From assembly GCA_016714045.1 (NCBI GenBank), contig JADJNY010000005.1, positions 186,001 through 250,000 on the forward strand: DNA of 64,000 bases, given 5' to 3'. A program made the translations under genes and the position numbers. The notes beneath the pieces were generated by a model, which did not search any database, was not told the DNA's origin, and saw nothing but the letters and a program-made list of their open reading frames with translations. Shown here piece after piece: positions 26,101 to 35,141 of this stretch. The DNA comes from Planctomycetota bacterium (lineage in GTDB: Bacteria; Planctomycetota; UBA1135; GCA-002686595). Positions within the stretch are counted from its first letter, which is position 1; every line of letters starts with the position of its first letter.

Positions 26101-27279
26101 TCAGCCCGCGTTCGCCAGCTCGGGTAGTCCGCCCGCGAACGACGCCGCGGTGACGAACACCGCCTCGCGCGCGCGCGGGTGCGTCGAGTGGAATTCGTCC
26201 ACGGCCTTCCGATGGCGTTCGGTCGGCGCATCCCAACTCACCTGGACGGGGACCGGCTCGCCATCCTTCATGACGACGAAGTCGACCTCGCCCTTGTCGC
26301 GCCAGTACGACACCGCGCCGAAGCGGCGGCGCAGGAGCAGGAACGTCGCGCACTCGAGCGACTTGCCGCGGTCCTCGCCCGTCTTCGTCACGACGACGCG
26401 GCGCAGCCCGGGGTCGACGGGGTAGTACTTGCGATTGCGCACCGCGCGCTTCCGCTCCGAGTGGGCGTAGAACGGCGCGGCGAACGCGAGGTAGGCGTCG
26501 CCGATCGCCGCCAGGTAGAGCGCGACCGTGTCCTCCGCCATGCCGAGCGCGGCTGCCGCGCGGCGCACGCTGAGCTCCGCGCCCGCGGACTCGTGGAGCA
26601 ACTGCGCGAGATGCCGCAACGGCTGGCTGGAGCGCGCGCCGACGCGTTCGCGCACGTCGCGCTCGACGATGTCGTCGAAGTACGCGCGGCGCAATCGATC
26701 GCCGTCGGGCGTCGTGAGCGGCGCGGGGAAGCCGCCGTCGTGGAGGTAGTCGGCGAGCTTCGCCTTCGGTCGCACGGCGCGGAACTCGTCGAAGTCGAAG
26801 GGGAAGAGCTCGACCTTGAGGTGTCGTCCCGTGAGGCTCGTCCCGAGCTCGCCCGACAAGAGGTGCGCGTTCGAGCCCGTGATCACGAAGCGCCGGCCGC
26901 GTGGACGCTCGAGCGCGCTGCGCAGCCAGCGCTCCCAACCCTCGACGTTCTGGATCTCGTCGAAGAAGTAGGTGCACTCGCCGCGCTGCTCGGACTCGAA
27001 CGCGTCGACGAAGGCCTGCAGCGTCGAGCTCTCGAGCGCGGGAGCGAGGCGCGGGTCCTCGAAGTTGACAAAGAGGCAGCGCTCGAGCGGCAGGCCGTAC
27101 CGCGCGGGGAGCTGCGAGAGCAGCGTCGACTTGCCCGAGCGCCGCACGCCCTGGACGACGAGCGCGAGCCCGGGCGCGAGCTCGCGCGGGAGGTCGATCG
27201 AGCGCGGGACCGACTTCGGAACGGGGCGGTCCCAGTAGCTCCAGTCCCGGGCGATGGCGAGGAGGTCGGTGGGGGACAT
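26101..27279 (-). CDS. AAA_14/DUF4143 ATPase
   Basis: The 392-residue product has an N-terminal P-loop domain: Walker A QGVRRSGKSTLL at ~44-55, CLFVNFEDPRL, Walker B TYFFDEIQNVEGW, and sensor-1 RFVITGSNAHLLSGELGTSLTGR. A middle winged-helix-like part (LSVRRAAAALGMAEDTVALYL) follows, then a DUF4143 C-terminus related to PD-(D/E)xK nucleases (GEVDFVVMKDGEPVPVQVSW). The usual Lys of the nuclease triad appears replaced (QVS), suggesting loss of cutting. The biological role of this family is not established. The ATG at 27279 has no Shine-Dalgarno; instead a palindromic repeat ends 6 bp upstream. It diverges from a second ATPase at 27498. Confidence 0.88.
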   Translation of the reverse strand: MSPTDLLAIARDWSYWDRPVPKSVPRSIDLPRELAPGLALVVQGVRRSGKSTLLSQLPARYGLPLERCLFVNFEDPRLAPALESSTLQAFVDAFESEQRGECTYFFDEIQNVEGWERWLRSALERPRGRRFVITGSNAHLLSGELGTSLTGRHLKVELFPFDFDEFRAVRPKAKLADYLHDGGFPAPLTTPDGDRLRRAYFDDIVERDVRERVGARSSQPLRHLAQLLHESAGAELSVRRAAAALGMAEDTVALYLAAIGDAYLAFAAPFYAHSERKRAVRNRKYYPVDPGLRRVVVTKTGEDRGKSLECATFLLLRRRFGAVSYWRDKGEVDFVVMKDGEPVPVQVSWDAPTERHRKAVDEFHSTHPRAREAVFVTAASFAGGLPELANAG

Positions 27280-27284
27280 GGCGT

Positions 27285-27330
27285 GGCCAGTTTACTGGTC
27301 ACTTTGTGAATCGACCAGTTAACTGGTCAC
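27285..27330 (-). promoter_or_regulatory. Paired palindromic operator-like boxes upstream of the ATPase gene at 27279
   Basis: Two copies of one palindrome lie 27 bp apart. 27313-27328 is the perfect 16-mer GACCAGTTAACTGGTC, and 27285-27302 is the imperfect copy GGCCAGTTTACTGGTCAC. The proximal box ends 6 bp before the ATG, where a ribosome site would sit. The arrangement suggests a dimeric regulator binding cooperatively and a very short leader. No other regulator gene is adjacent, so autoregulation is plausible inference. Confidence 0.65.
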
Positions 27331-27447
27331 TCTGGAGTTCGGAGGCCCCTCTGGCCCATCTGGAGGTGGTTTCTTGCACCTCGGTGCCAGGGGGCTCGCG
27401 CGCGGCCACGCCGTCTGGACGCTGGGCGGCGGCGCTTTCGAGCCCGA

Positions 27448-27486
27448 TACTCAATGACTGAGTAAATTTACTCGATGACTGAGTAA
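27448..27486 (+). promoter_or_regulatory. Operator-like direct and inverted repeats upstream of the ATPase gene at 27498
   Basis: An 18-bp unit, ACTCAATGACTGAGTAAA (27448-27465), recurs with one mismatch at 27469-27486 (period 21 bp, two helical turns). Their junction forms the perfect palindrome GAGTAAATTTACTC (27459-27472). The array ends 11 bp before the ATG. The sequence differs from the boxes of the neighbouring ATPase, so each gene seems to have its own site. Confidence 0.65.
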
Positions 27487-27497
27487 ACTGTCGAGCC

Positions 27498-28685
27498 ATG
27501 CCGAGCCAACGTCCGGTCGTCGAAGCGATCCTCGCAGGACTCCGTCACGAAAAGCCCCTGCTCCAGGTCCTGATCGTACCTCGGCAGGTCGGCAAGACGA
27601 CGGCGGCGGGGCACGTGCGTGAACGCCTCGGATGGCCGGCGCACGAGGCGACGGCCGATGCGGCCATTCCGCACTCGCCCGAGTGGATCGAAACCCAGTG
27701 GCGCCTCGCGCGCGCGCGGCGCGGGTCGTCCAAAGGGCGCGTGCTCCTCGTGCTCGACGAGCTCCAGAAGGTCCCTGGGTGGAGCGAGGTCGTGAAGCGG
27801 CTCTGGGACGAGGAGATGCGCGATCGCGGCGGAGTGCGACCGCTGCTGCTCGGCTCGTCGGCGCTGCTCGTCCAGAAGGGCCTGACCGAGAGCTTGTCGG
27901 GGAGGTTCCTCCTGCATCGCGCAACGCACTGGTCGTTCGGTGAGTGTCGCGCCGCATTCGGGTTCGACCTCGAGCGCTGGCTCTACTTCGGCGGCTATCC
28001 AGGCGCAGCCGCATTCGTCGGGGACGAAGCGCTCTGGCGGCGGTACGTCAACGACTCGTTGATCGAGACCGTGCTGGCGCGCGACGTGCTCCAGATGCAG
28101 GCCGTCGCGAAGCCCGCGCTCCTGCGACAGTTGTTCGGGCTCGCGACGCAGTACCCGGCCCAAATGCTCTCGTACAACAAGATGTTGGGGCAGCTGCACG
28201 ACGCGGGGAACACTGTGACCCTCGCGGGCTACCTACGGCTCCTCGAGACTGCGTTCCTCGTGTCGGGCCTGCAGCTCTACACGAAGGGCGAGGTGCGCAA
28301 GCGCGGGAGCAGTCCGAAGCTCGTCCTTTGGAACAACGCGCTCGTGAGCGCGGGCGCGCGGCCGAGTTTCGCGGAGGCGCAAGCCGACGGCGCGTGGTGG
28401 GGGCGTCTCGTCGAGAACGCCGTCGGCGCGCACCTGCTCAACCACCTGCAAGGGGCGCCGTGGAGCGTCACGTACTGGCGCGACGGTACGGCCGAGGTCG
28501 ACTACGTCGTGTCGCGCGGCGCGCGTACGTGGGCGATCGAGGTGAAGAGCGGTCGCGGCGGCCGCGTGAGCGGACTCAGCGCGTTCCGCGCGCGCTACCC
28601 GAAGTCGTCGAGCTGGATCGTGGGGACGGGCGGCATTCCGCTCGAGGAGTACTTCGAGGGGAGTCCGGAGCGGTGGTTCGAGTAG
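27498..28685 (+). CDS. AAA_14/DUF4143 ATPase with nuclease-like C-terminal domain
   Basis: The 395-residue product has Walker A VPRQVGKTTAAG at ~28-39, Walker B VLLVLDELQKVPGW, sensor LLLGSSALLVQKGLTESLSGRF, a central winged-helix-like region (MLGQLHDAGNTVTLAGYLRLLE), and the DUF4143 core ending TAEVDYVVSRGARTWAIEVKSG. This keeps the E-D-EVK arrangement of PD-(D/E)xK nucleases, unlike its divergent neighbour. No Shine-Dalgarno precedes the ATG; operator-like repeats occupy the leader. Such ATPases are patchily distributed, often with AT-rich palindromic leaders, and have been suggested to be selfish or defence-like; no function is proven. Confidence 0.88.
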   Translation: MPSQRPVVEAILAGLRHEKPLLQVLIVPRQVGKTTAAGHVRERLGWPAHEATADAAIPHSPEWIETQWRLARARRGSSKGRVLLVLDELQKVPGWSEVVKRLWDEEMRDRGGVRPLLLGSSALLVQKGLTESLSGRFLLHRATHWSFGECRAAFGFDLERWLYFGGYPGAAAFVGDEALWRRYVNDSLIETVLARDVLQMQAVAKPALLRQLFGLATQYPAQMLSYNKMLGQLHDAGNTVTLAGYLRLLETAFLVSGLQLYTKGEVRKRGSSPKLVLWNNALVSAGARPSFAEAQADGAWWGRLVENAVGAHLLNHLQGAPWSVTYWRDGTAEVDYVVSRGARTWAIEVKSGRGGRVSGLSAFRARYPKSSSWIVGTGGIPLEEYFEGSPERWFE

Positions 28686-28702
28686 CGCGGGATCCGCGTC
28701 GC

Positions 28703-30331
28703 TCACTCCGCCAAGAACGGATACCGCCAATCCCGCGGCGGCACGAGCGTCTCCTTGATCGCGCGCGGGCTGATCCAGCGCATCAGATTGAGGATGGAGC
28801 CCGCCTTGTCGTTCGTGCCCGACGCGCGCGAGCCGCCGAACGGTTGCTGGCCGACGATGGCGCCCGTCGGCTTGTCGTTCACGTAGAAGTTGCCCGCGGC
28901 GAAGCGCAGGCGGTCGGTCGCTTCGCGCACGGCGGCGCGCTCGTTCGCGAAGACGGCGCCGGTCAGCGCATACGGGCTCGTCGTGTTCACGAGGTCGAGC
29001 GTCTCGCTCCAGCGCGCGTCGTCGTAGACGTGGATCGTGAGCACGGGCCCGAAGAGCTCCGTGCACATCGTGTCGTACTTCGGATCGATGGCCTCGATCA
29101 CCGTCGGCTGCACGAAGTAGCCGAGCTTGTCGTCGCACGCGCCGCCGAGCACGACCTTCGCACTCTTCGAGGCTCTCGCCGCGTCGATGGCGCCCTTCAA
29201 CTTCGCGTACGAGCGCGCGTCGATCACCGCGCCGACGAAGTTCTTGAAGTCGCGCACGTCGCCCATGCGGATCTCGGCGAGCATCGCGGCCATCCGGTCG
29301 CGCACGTCGTTCCACATCGACTTCGGCACGTACGCGCGGCTCGCGGCGGAGCACTTCTGGCCCTGGTACTCGAACGCGCCGCGCACGAGCGCGACGGCGA
29401 GCGCCTGCGCGTCGCACGAACGATGCGCGACGATGAAGTCCTTGCCGCCCGTCTCGCCGACGAGGCGCGGGTACTGGCCGTAGCTCGCGATGTTCTTGCC
29501 GACCGTGCTCCAGATCCCGTTGAACACGCCGGTCGAGCCCGTGAAGTGCACGCCGCCGAGGCGCGGGTCCGCGATGACGGGGTCGGCGACGGTGCCGCCC
29601 GAGCCCGGGAGGAAGTTGATCACGCCCGGCGGCAGACCCGCTTCCGTCAAGAGCTGCATCAAGTAGTGGTTCGAGAACACCGACGTCGACGCCGGCTTCC
29701 ACACGACCGTGTTGCCGAGCAGCGCCGGCGCGGTGGGGAGGTTGCCCGCGATCGACGTGAAGTTGAACGGCGTGATCGCGAACACGAAGCCGTCGAGCGG
29801 GCGGTGCTCCAGGCGGTTCCACGTGCCGGGCGCGCTGATCGGCTGCTCCTGGTAGAGCTTCTCCGCGAAGTGCGCGTTGAAGCGGAAGAAGTCGATCAGC
29901 TCGCACGCGCTGTCGATCTCCGCCTGGTGGACGGTCTTCGACTGCCCGAGCATCGTGGCACCGTTGACCGTGTCGCGCCACGTCGTCGCGAGCAGCTCGC
30001 CCGCGCGCAGGAACACCGCCGCGCGCTCCTCCCACGGCATCGCGGCCCACGCGGGGCGCGCGCGCTCCGCAGCGTCGATCGCGGCCTTGACCTCGGCGGG
30101 GCCGGCCTGGTGGTAGCGGCCGAGCACGTGCGCGTGCGCGTGCGGCATCACGCAGTTCTCGAGCTTCCCCGTGCGCACCGCTTTGCCGTCGATCCAGAGC
30201 GGGATCTCGATCGACTCCGCCGCCATCGCGCCGAGGCGCTTCTCGATCGACGCGCGCTCGGGGCTCCGCGGCGCGTAGCCCTTGACGGGTTCGTTGACGG
30301 GGGCGGGGACGTGGAAGACGCCGTGGGTCAT
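28703..30331 (-). CDS. pruA: 1-pyrroline-5-carboxylate dehydrogenase (L-glutamate gamma-semialdehyde dehydrogenase)
   Basis: This enzyme oxidises glutamate semialdehyde to glutamate with NAD+, the second step of proline catabolism. The 542-residue product has the ALDH4 pattern: PVNEPVKGYAPRSPER near the start, TPFNFTSIAGNLP, VWKPAS, FTGST, catalytic-base region LVGETGGKDF, catalytic Cys in EYQGQKCSAASR, and QPFGGSRASGTNDK near the end. Length and N-terminus match the stand-alone ALDH4A1-type enzyme and not the PutA fusion. No proline dehydrogenase gene is adjacent. It converges on the ATPase gene (17 bp between stops). Confidence 0.93.
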   Translation of the reverse strand: MTHGVFHVPAPVNEPVKGYAPRSPERASIEKRLGAMAAESIEIPLWIDGKAVRTGKLENCVMPHAHAHVLGRYHQAGPAEVKAAIDAAERARPAWAAMPWEERAAVFLRAGELLATTWRDTVNGATMLGQSKTVHQAEIDSACELIDFFRFNAHFAEKLYQEQPISAPGTWNRLEHRPLDGFVFAITPFNFTSIAGNLPTAPALLGNTVVWKPASTSVFSNHYLMQLLTEAGLPPGVINFLPGSGGTVADPVIADPRLGGVHFTGSTGVFNGIWSTVGKNIASYGQYPRLVGETGGKDFIVAHRSCDAQALAVALVRGAFEYQGQKCSAASRAYVPKSMWNDVRDRMAAMLAEIRMGDVRDFKNFVGAVIDARSYAKLKGAIDAARASKSAKVVLGGACDDKLGYFVQPTVIEAIDPKYDTMCTELFGPVLTIHVYDDARWSETLDLVNTTSPYALTGAVFANERAAVREATDRLRFAAGNFYVNDKPTGAIVGQQPFGGSRASGTNDKAGSILNLMRWISPRAIKETLVPPRDWRYPFLAE

Positions 30332-30654
30332 GGGTTCGGGCCTCGGTGGGGGAGAACGCGCGAGGATGCCGTCGCGATGCGCGCGCGTCCACCCCGGGAG
30401 CGCACGCGCCGCGTGCAGGGACGCGCGCCGACGCGCCGCGTGCCGGGCCGAGAGCGCACGCGCGGGGTCTGCGGCCGCTCGCGTTGCGCTGCGCGCGCGG
30501 CCGGCGCGACGGAGTTTGGCTCGGGCGAGGCGGACCACGCGCGCCCGGCGGCACGACGGGTCGCGGGCGGCCGTCTCCGCGACACGAGCTTTTCGCCGCG
30601 CCCCCTGGCGGTCGTGCGTCGCGAAGGGAAGGATGGCCCGCACAGGAGGCGCGC
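30332..30654. other. Intergenic region with degenerate ~27-bp repeats
   Basis: This 323-bp stretch separates divergent pruA and the gene at 30655. Positions ~30404, 30431 and 30458 begin similar units (ACGCGCCGCGTGC-GGG, period 27). An extra degenerate unit may lie at ~30377. No gene or RNA was recognised; both promoters should be here. Confidence 0.45.
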
Positions 30655-31887
30655 ATGCCGAGCTCAACGATCCCTTCCTTCGTCCTCGCCGCCGTGTTGA
30701 CGACCACGGCGCACGCGCAAGCTCCCGCAGCTCCGGCGCGCGCGACCCCCGAGGCGCCCGAGGCCACCGCGGCGGAGCGCGCCGCGCGCAGCCCCGACGA
30801 CGCGCGCACCGTGATGACGAAGGCCGCGCGCTACCTCGTGAAGGAGCAGCGCAAGGACGGCTCGTGGTGCTCCGACGCGATCGAGACGCTCTCGGAGGCG
30901 CAGTTCGGCTTCGCGAAGGAGACGTGGTACTGCTTCAAGCTCGGCGCGAACGGCCTCGCGATCCAGGCGCTGCTCGCGCTCGAGGACACGCCCGAGCACC
31001 GCACCGCGCTGGAGAAGGCGCTCCAGTACTTCTGCACGACGCGCATCCCCAAACGCGGCAACGAATGGGACGTCGACTACGCGTGGGCCGCGGTCGAAGG
31101 CTTCGCCGCCCTCGTCGCCGCCGCGCAGGACCCGCGCTTCCAATCGAAGGAATGGATGGAGCCGATCCAGCGGCGCGGGATGGAGTACTTCGCCGTCCTC
31201 GAGTCGATCCAGGAGCCGATGGGGGGCTGGGGCTACTACGAAGGTCCCGTCGTGTCGCGCCGTCCGACGTGGTCGACGAGCTTCACGACCGCATCCGTCG
31301 TCCCCGCGCTCGTCGACGCCGAGACGAAGCTGCGCTGGCCCGTCGATCCGAAGGTCAAGGAGCGCGCGGTGCGCTACATCCAGCGCTGCGCGCTGCCGAA
31401 CGGCGCGTACGAGTACGACCTGAACGCGATCCCGCGCATCAAGGGCGGCGAGCACATCAACAACGTCAAGGGCTCGCTCGGCCGCATCCAGGTCTGCAAC
31501 TGGGCGCGCCGTCGCGCGGGCGACGCGTCGGTGACGGACGACAAGCTGCGCCAGGGGCTCGAGGCGTTCTTCGACCACCACAAGTTCCTCGACGAGGCGC
31601 GCCTGCGCCCGATCCCGCACGAGGGCTACTACGCCGTCGCGGCGTACTTCTACTTCTTCGGCCACGCGTACGCGGGCGAGGTGATCAACCTCCTGCCCGC
31701 GGCGGAGCGCGAAGCCTGGCACCAGAAGTTGCGCGCCGAGATCGCGAAGTGCCAGTGGAAGGACGGCTCCTTCATGGACTTCCTCGGTTCGGACCACATG
31801 GGCATCGCGGCGACGAGCTTCTCGATCCTCGCGCTGCACGCGGGGTTGAAGCCGGACGCGCCGGCGAGCGCGCCGACGGCGAAGTAG
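30655..31887 (+). CDS. Secreted squalene-cyclase/prenyltransferase-repeat (alpha/alpha toroid) protein
   Basis: ATG at 30655 follows AGGAGG with 5-nt spacing. The 410-residue product begins with a signal peptide (MPSSTIPSFV...TAHAQA) and an Ala/Pro linker. It then has alpha/alpha-toroid repeats with QW-like turns: LVKEQRKDGSWCSDAIETL, MGGWGYYEGPVVSRRPTWST, CALPNGAYEYDL, KGSLGRIQVCNWAR, CQWKDGSFMDFLGSDHMG. The DxDD motif of squalene-hopene cyclases was not seen, so cyclase activity is doubtful. Similar exported toroid proteins are common in Planctomycetota with unknown roles. It opens a plus-strand cluster leading to eboA and eboB and is paralogous to the protein at 32781. Confidence 0.82.
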   Translation: MPSSTIPSFVLAAVLTTTAHAQAPAAPARATPEAPEATAAERAARSPDDARTVMTKAARYLVKEQRKDGSWCSDAIETLSEAQFGFAKETWYCFKLGANGLAIQALLALEDTPEHRTALEKALQYFCTTRIPKRGNEWDVDYAWAAVEGFAALVAAAQDPRFQSKEWMEPIQRRGMEYFAVLESIQEPMGGWGYYEGPVVSRRPTWSTSFTTASVVPALVDAETKLRWPVDPKVKERAVRYIQRCALPNGAYEYDLNAIPRIKGGEHINNVKGSLGRIQVCNWARRRAGDASVTDDKLRQGLEAFFDHHKFLDEARLRPIPHEGYYAVAAYFYFFGHAYAGEVINLLPAAEREAWHQKLRAEIAKCQWKDGSFMDFLGSDHMGIAATSFSILALHAGLKPDAPASAPTAK

Positions 31888-32070
31888 GCCCCGTCCAGGG
31901 CTTCGGCGCGCACGACCGTGCGTCGCACGCTACGCATCCTCGACGCGTCCGCGCCCTCCCGCCCATTGACCCGAGCGACCCGCGCGAGCGAAACTCGCGC
32001 GTCGTCTCGTCCCCCCCTCTCGGTCGGCGGCCACCGCCGTCGCGGCGCCGCTTCGGCGCGGAGTGAACCC

Positions 32071-32784
32071 ATGCTGATCTCGCGTACGTTCCTCGCCCTG
32101 CCCTTCCTCGTCCTGCCCCTCGTCGCGTGCTCGTCGACGGGAGCGAAGTCCGGCGGTCCCTCCGGTGCGTCGAACGGGAAGCAGGAGGCGTCCAAGGACG
32201 ACGACGCCGGTGAGAAGCTCGCGAAGAAGGAGTTCGAACTCGAGTGCGCGCGGCTCGAGCAGCGCCTGAAGAAGCTCGGCAACGAGGCGGAAGAGCGCTC
32301 AGCCGCGAACGAGCTCGAGGAAGCCGAACGCGGGCTGCGCGACGCGCGCGAAGCGCTCGAGAACTTCCAGAGCCACGACAAGCCGATGAAGCTCGACGAC
32401 GGCCAGCTCGACCTCGATCAAGCGATCCAGCGCCGCACGCAGCAGCAGCAGGAGCTCGAAGAGCTCGAGGCGATGTACAAGCAGGAGGAACTCGCGACGC
32501 TGACGAAGGAGCTCGTCATCTCGCGCGAGCGCAAGGGCCTCGAATTCGCGAAGCGCGCCCTCGAGATGATGACGAAGAACATCGAGCACGCGAAGTCGGT
32601 CGAGCTCCCGAAGAAGGCGCGCGAACTCACCGAGTCCGTCGCGAAGGCCGAGCGCCGTCTCGTCGAGGCGCGCGCGAAGTCCGAGAAGCTCAAGCTCGAG
32701 AACCAGCTCGAGACGATGAAGTCCGAGCGCGCGCTCGCCGACCTCGAGAAGGAAGTCGCCAAGCTCAAGAAGGGCGCGTCGTGA
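32071..32784 (+). CDS. Coiled-coil lipoprotein
   Basis: ATG at 32071 follows GGAG at 7 nt. The 237-residue product has a lipoprotein signal ending in lipobox LPLVAC (Cys ~20) and a short Ser/Gly linker. From ~45 to the C-terminus it is a nearly continuous Glu/Lys/Leu-rich coiled coil (ELECARLEQRLKKLGNEAEE, RTQQQQELEELEAMYKQEEL, LETMKSERALADLEKEVAKL). It is probably anchored in a membrane and spans the periplasm as a rod or scaffold. Its stop overlaps the GTG of the downstream toroid gene (GTGA), indicating coupled translation. Confidence 0.8.
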   Translation: MLISRTFLALPFLVLPLVACSSTGAKSGGPSGASNGKQEASKDDDAGEKLAKKEFELECARLEQRLKKLGNEAEERSAANELEEAERGLRDAREALENFQSHDKPMKLDDGQLDLDQAIQRRTQQQQELEELEAMYKQEELATLTKELVISRERKGLEFAKRALEMMTKNIEHAKSVELPKKARELTESVAKAERRLVEARAKSEKLKLENQLETMKSERALADLEKEVAKLKKGAS

Positions 32785-34126
32785 GCCCGGCCGGAGCGCG
32801 CGGGCTCGCGCCCGAGCGGAGCGCGGGCCGCGCGCGCGACGACGAGCGCGAGCTCCCGCGACCGCGCTCCATCGCGCGGGGCGTCGCGGTCGTGCTCGGC
32901 GCCTGCGCGCTCCTCGCGCCGAGCGTCGCGGCGCAGTCCGCGGACCCCGCGCCCGCCCAAGCGCCCGTCACCGACCCGGCGAAGGCCAAGGCCGCTCAGT
33001 CCGCGATGACGGCGGGGACGACGACGGACGACTCGCTCTCCAGCGTGCAGAAGTCCGTCAAGTTCCTGCTCGACAAGCAGAACCCCGACGGGTCGTGGGG
33101 GACGAGCACGGTCGAGTCGCTCTTCGAGGACAACTACTCGCGCGCTTCCTTCTACGCGTGGAAGGTCGCGGGCGGCGCGATCTCGACGATGGCGTTGATG
33201 AAGGTCGACGAGACGCCCGAGCGCCGCGTGGCGCTCGAGCGCGCGCTCCAGTACCTCGTCTCGACCGAGCGCCGCGCCGCGGGAACGATTGGGACATCGA
33301 CAACAACTGGGCGGCGCTCTACGTGTTCATCTGCCTCGTCGAGGCCGCGAACGACGCGCGCTTCCAGTCCGCGGACTGGCAGAAGCGCATCCAGGAGCGC
33401 GCGGTCGAGTACTACCAGCACCTCGCCGCGAACCAGGAGCCCAAGGGCGGCTGGGGCTACTACGAAGGGCCCGTCATCGGCCGTCATCCGTCGTGGTCGA
33501 CGTCGTTCGCGACGGCGTGCGTCATCCCGGCGCTGGTCGAGGCGAAGGAGATGGGCTGGCCGATCGACGACAAGGTGCTCAAGGGCGCCGTCGACTACGT
33601 GAAGGCCTGCGGGTTGCCGAACGGCGCGTTCCAGTACGACCTCACCACGGTCATCCCGTCGCGGATCGCGTCCGAGAACATCGACAACATCAAAGGCTCG
33701 CTCGGCCGCATCCAGACCTGCAACTGGGCGCTGCGCAAGGCGGGCGTCGCGTCCGTGACCGACGACGTCGTGCGGCGCGGGCTCGGCTGGTTCTTCGAGC
33801 ACCACAAGTTCCTCGACGTGGCGCGGTGGAAGCCGGTCCCGCACGAGTCGTACTACGCGAACGCGGGCTACTTCTACTTCTTCGGTCACTACCACGCGGC
33901 GCAGCTGATCCAAACGCTGCCGCCCGCCGAACGCGAGGCGTGGCACGCGAAGTTGCGCCCGCACATCGTCAAGACGCAGTGGAAGGACGGCTCGCAGTCG
34001 GACTTCCCGGGCTCGTTCTACAGCTGGACGTACGGCACGGGCTTCTCGATCCTCGCGCTCGAGCTCGGGCTGCATCCCGAGCGTTTCGAGCGCACGCACG
34101 CCAAGAAAGCAGGGACCCCGAAGTGA
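32781..34126 (+). CDS. Second secreted squalene-cyclase-fold protein (single-base frameshift)
   Basis: GTG at 32781 overlaps the lipoprotein stop. The N-terminus is long and Arg-rich before a signal-like helix (GVAVVLGACALLAPSVAAQ). Repeats follow: LLDKQNPDGSWGTSTVESLF, then GNDWDIDNNWAALYVF, PKGGWGYYEGPVIGRHPSWST, CGLPNGAFQYDL, TQWKDGSQSDFPGSFYSW. The frame changes at ~33281-33283: STERRAAG is followed by NDWDIDNNW one base out, explained by one G missing from the GGG run there. Corrected length is 448 aa. It parallels the protein at 30655 (GNEWDVDYAW at the same place). Its stop overlaps the eboA start (GTGA). Confidence 0.8.
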
Positions 34127-35034
34127 CCGCGAGCACCGTGCGTGAGTTCCTGGGCACGCTGCTCCGCGAGCGCGAGCCCGCGGCGGCGTGGACGTGGCTC
34201 GGCGGCGCGGCCGCGGAGATCGAGCGCGGCGTCGACCCCGTGCGCTTCGGCGGCCTGCTGTCGCTCGTCAGCCGTTATTCGCGCCGCGGACCGCTCGCGC
34301 CGACCGCCGCGGAGCGCGCGCGGGCGGACGAGCTCCTGCGCGGGTGGAACCCCGAGCGCTGGACCTTGTTCGAGGCCGCGCGCGCGTGGCTCGTGCTCGC
34401 CCGCCGCGACCTCGACCGCACGTCGGCCGTCGACGCGCTCGAGGAGTGCTACGCCTACGCCGACGTCGGCGAGCTCTGCGCGCTCTACAAGACGATCCCG
34501 TTCCTGCCCGGCGCCGCGCGCTTCACGTGGCGCATTGGCGAGGGCTGCCGCAGCTCGATGCGTGCCGTGTACGAGGCCGCCGCGTGCGATTCGCCGTTCG
34601 CGGCGAGCCAGTTCGACGACCTCGCCTGGCGCCAGCTCGTGATCAAGGCGTTGTTCGTCGAGGCGCCGCTCTGGCGCGTCCACGGGCTCGACGGGCGGCT
34701 GTCCGAGGAGCTCGCGCGCATGGCGCTCGACCTGTGCGACGAGCGTCGCTCGGCGCACCGTCCCGTGCAGCACGAGCTGTGGCTCGTGCTCGGCAAGCAC
34801 GGTGGCGCGCGCGCCCTGCAGGCGATCGAGGCCGAGCTCGTGGGCACGAACGCGCGCGGGCGCCGCGCCGCGGCGATCGCGCTCGCGCGCGCGGGCAAGC
34901 TCCAGCGGCTCTCCGAGCTCGCGGCGAAAGAGGCTGACCCCGCCGTCCGCGCGACGATGGAGTCGGCGCTGCGCGGCGAGCTCTCGCAGCTCGCGTTCCG
35001 CGTGCTCGACCCGAGCGAGGCGAAGCCGAGCTGA
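34123..35034 (+). CDS. eboA: EboA-family protein
   Basis: The 303-residue product matches the EboA family of the ebo (EDB) gene cluster known from cyanobacteria and other bacteria, which has been linked to moving a metabolite precursor to the periplasm. Recognised segments are ADVGELCALYKTIPFLP at ~108-124, GCRSSMRAVYEAAACDSPFA, QFDDLAWRQLVIKALFVEAPLWRVHGLD and a helical repeat-like C-terminus (GARALQAIEAELVGTNARGR split across 220-245). It is predicted soluble and all-helical. GTG at 34123 overlaps the upstream toroid stop. The eboB gene follows after 107 bp. No eboC (UbiA) or eboD is seen. Confidence 0.85.
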   Translation: MTASTVREFLGTLLREREPAAAWTWLGGAAAEIERGVDPVRFGGLLSLVSRYSRRGPLAPTAAERARADELLRGWNPERWTLFEAARAWLVLARRDLDRTSAVDALEECYAYADVGELCALYKTIPFLPGAARFTWRIGEGCRSSMRAVYEAAACDSPFAASQFDDLAWRQLVIKALFVEAPLWRVHGLDGRLSEELARMALDLCDERRSAHRPVQHELWLVLGKHGGARALQAIEAELVGTNARGRRAAAIALARAGKLQRLSELAAKEADPAVRATMESALRGELSQLAFRVLDPSEAKPS

Positions 35035-35047
35035 CCCGAGCCAGAGC

Positions 35048-35104
35048 GCACGCGACGCGGACCGCCGCACGCGACGCGGACCGCCGCACGCGACGCGCAA
35101 GACC
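35048..35104 (+). repeat. 19-bp tandem repeat in the eboA-eboB gap
   Basis: The unit GCACGCGACGCGGACCGCC occurs at 35048-35066 and 35067-35085, with a partial third copy from 35086. It lies between the eboA stop and the eboB start and is followed by a short ACGAACGACGA repeat. Confidence 0.85.
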
Positions 35105-35141
35105 GAACCGAACGACGAACGACGAGCCCCAGGATCCGACG

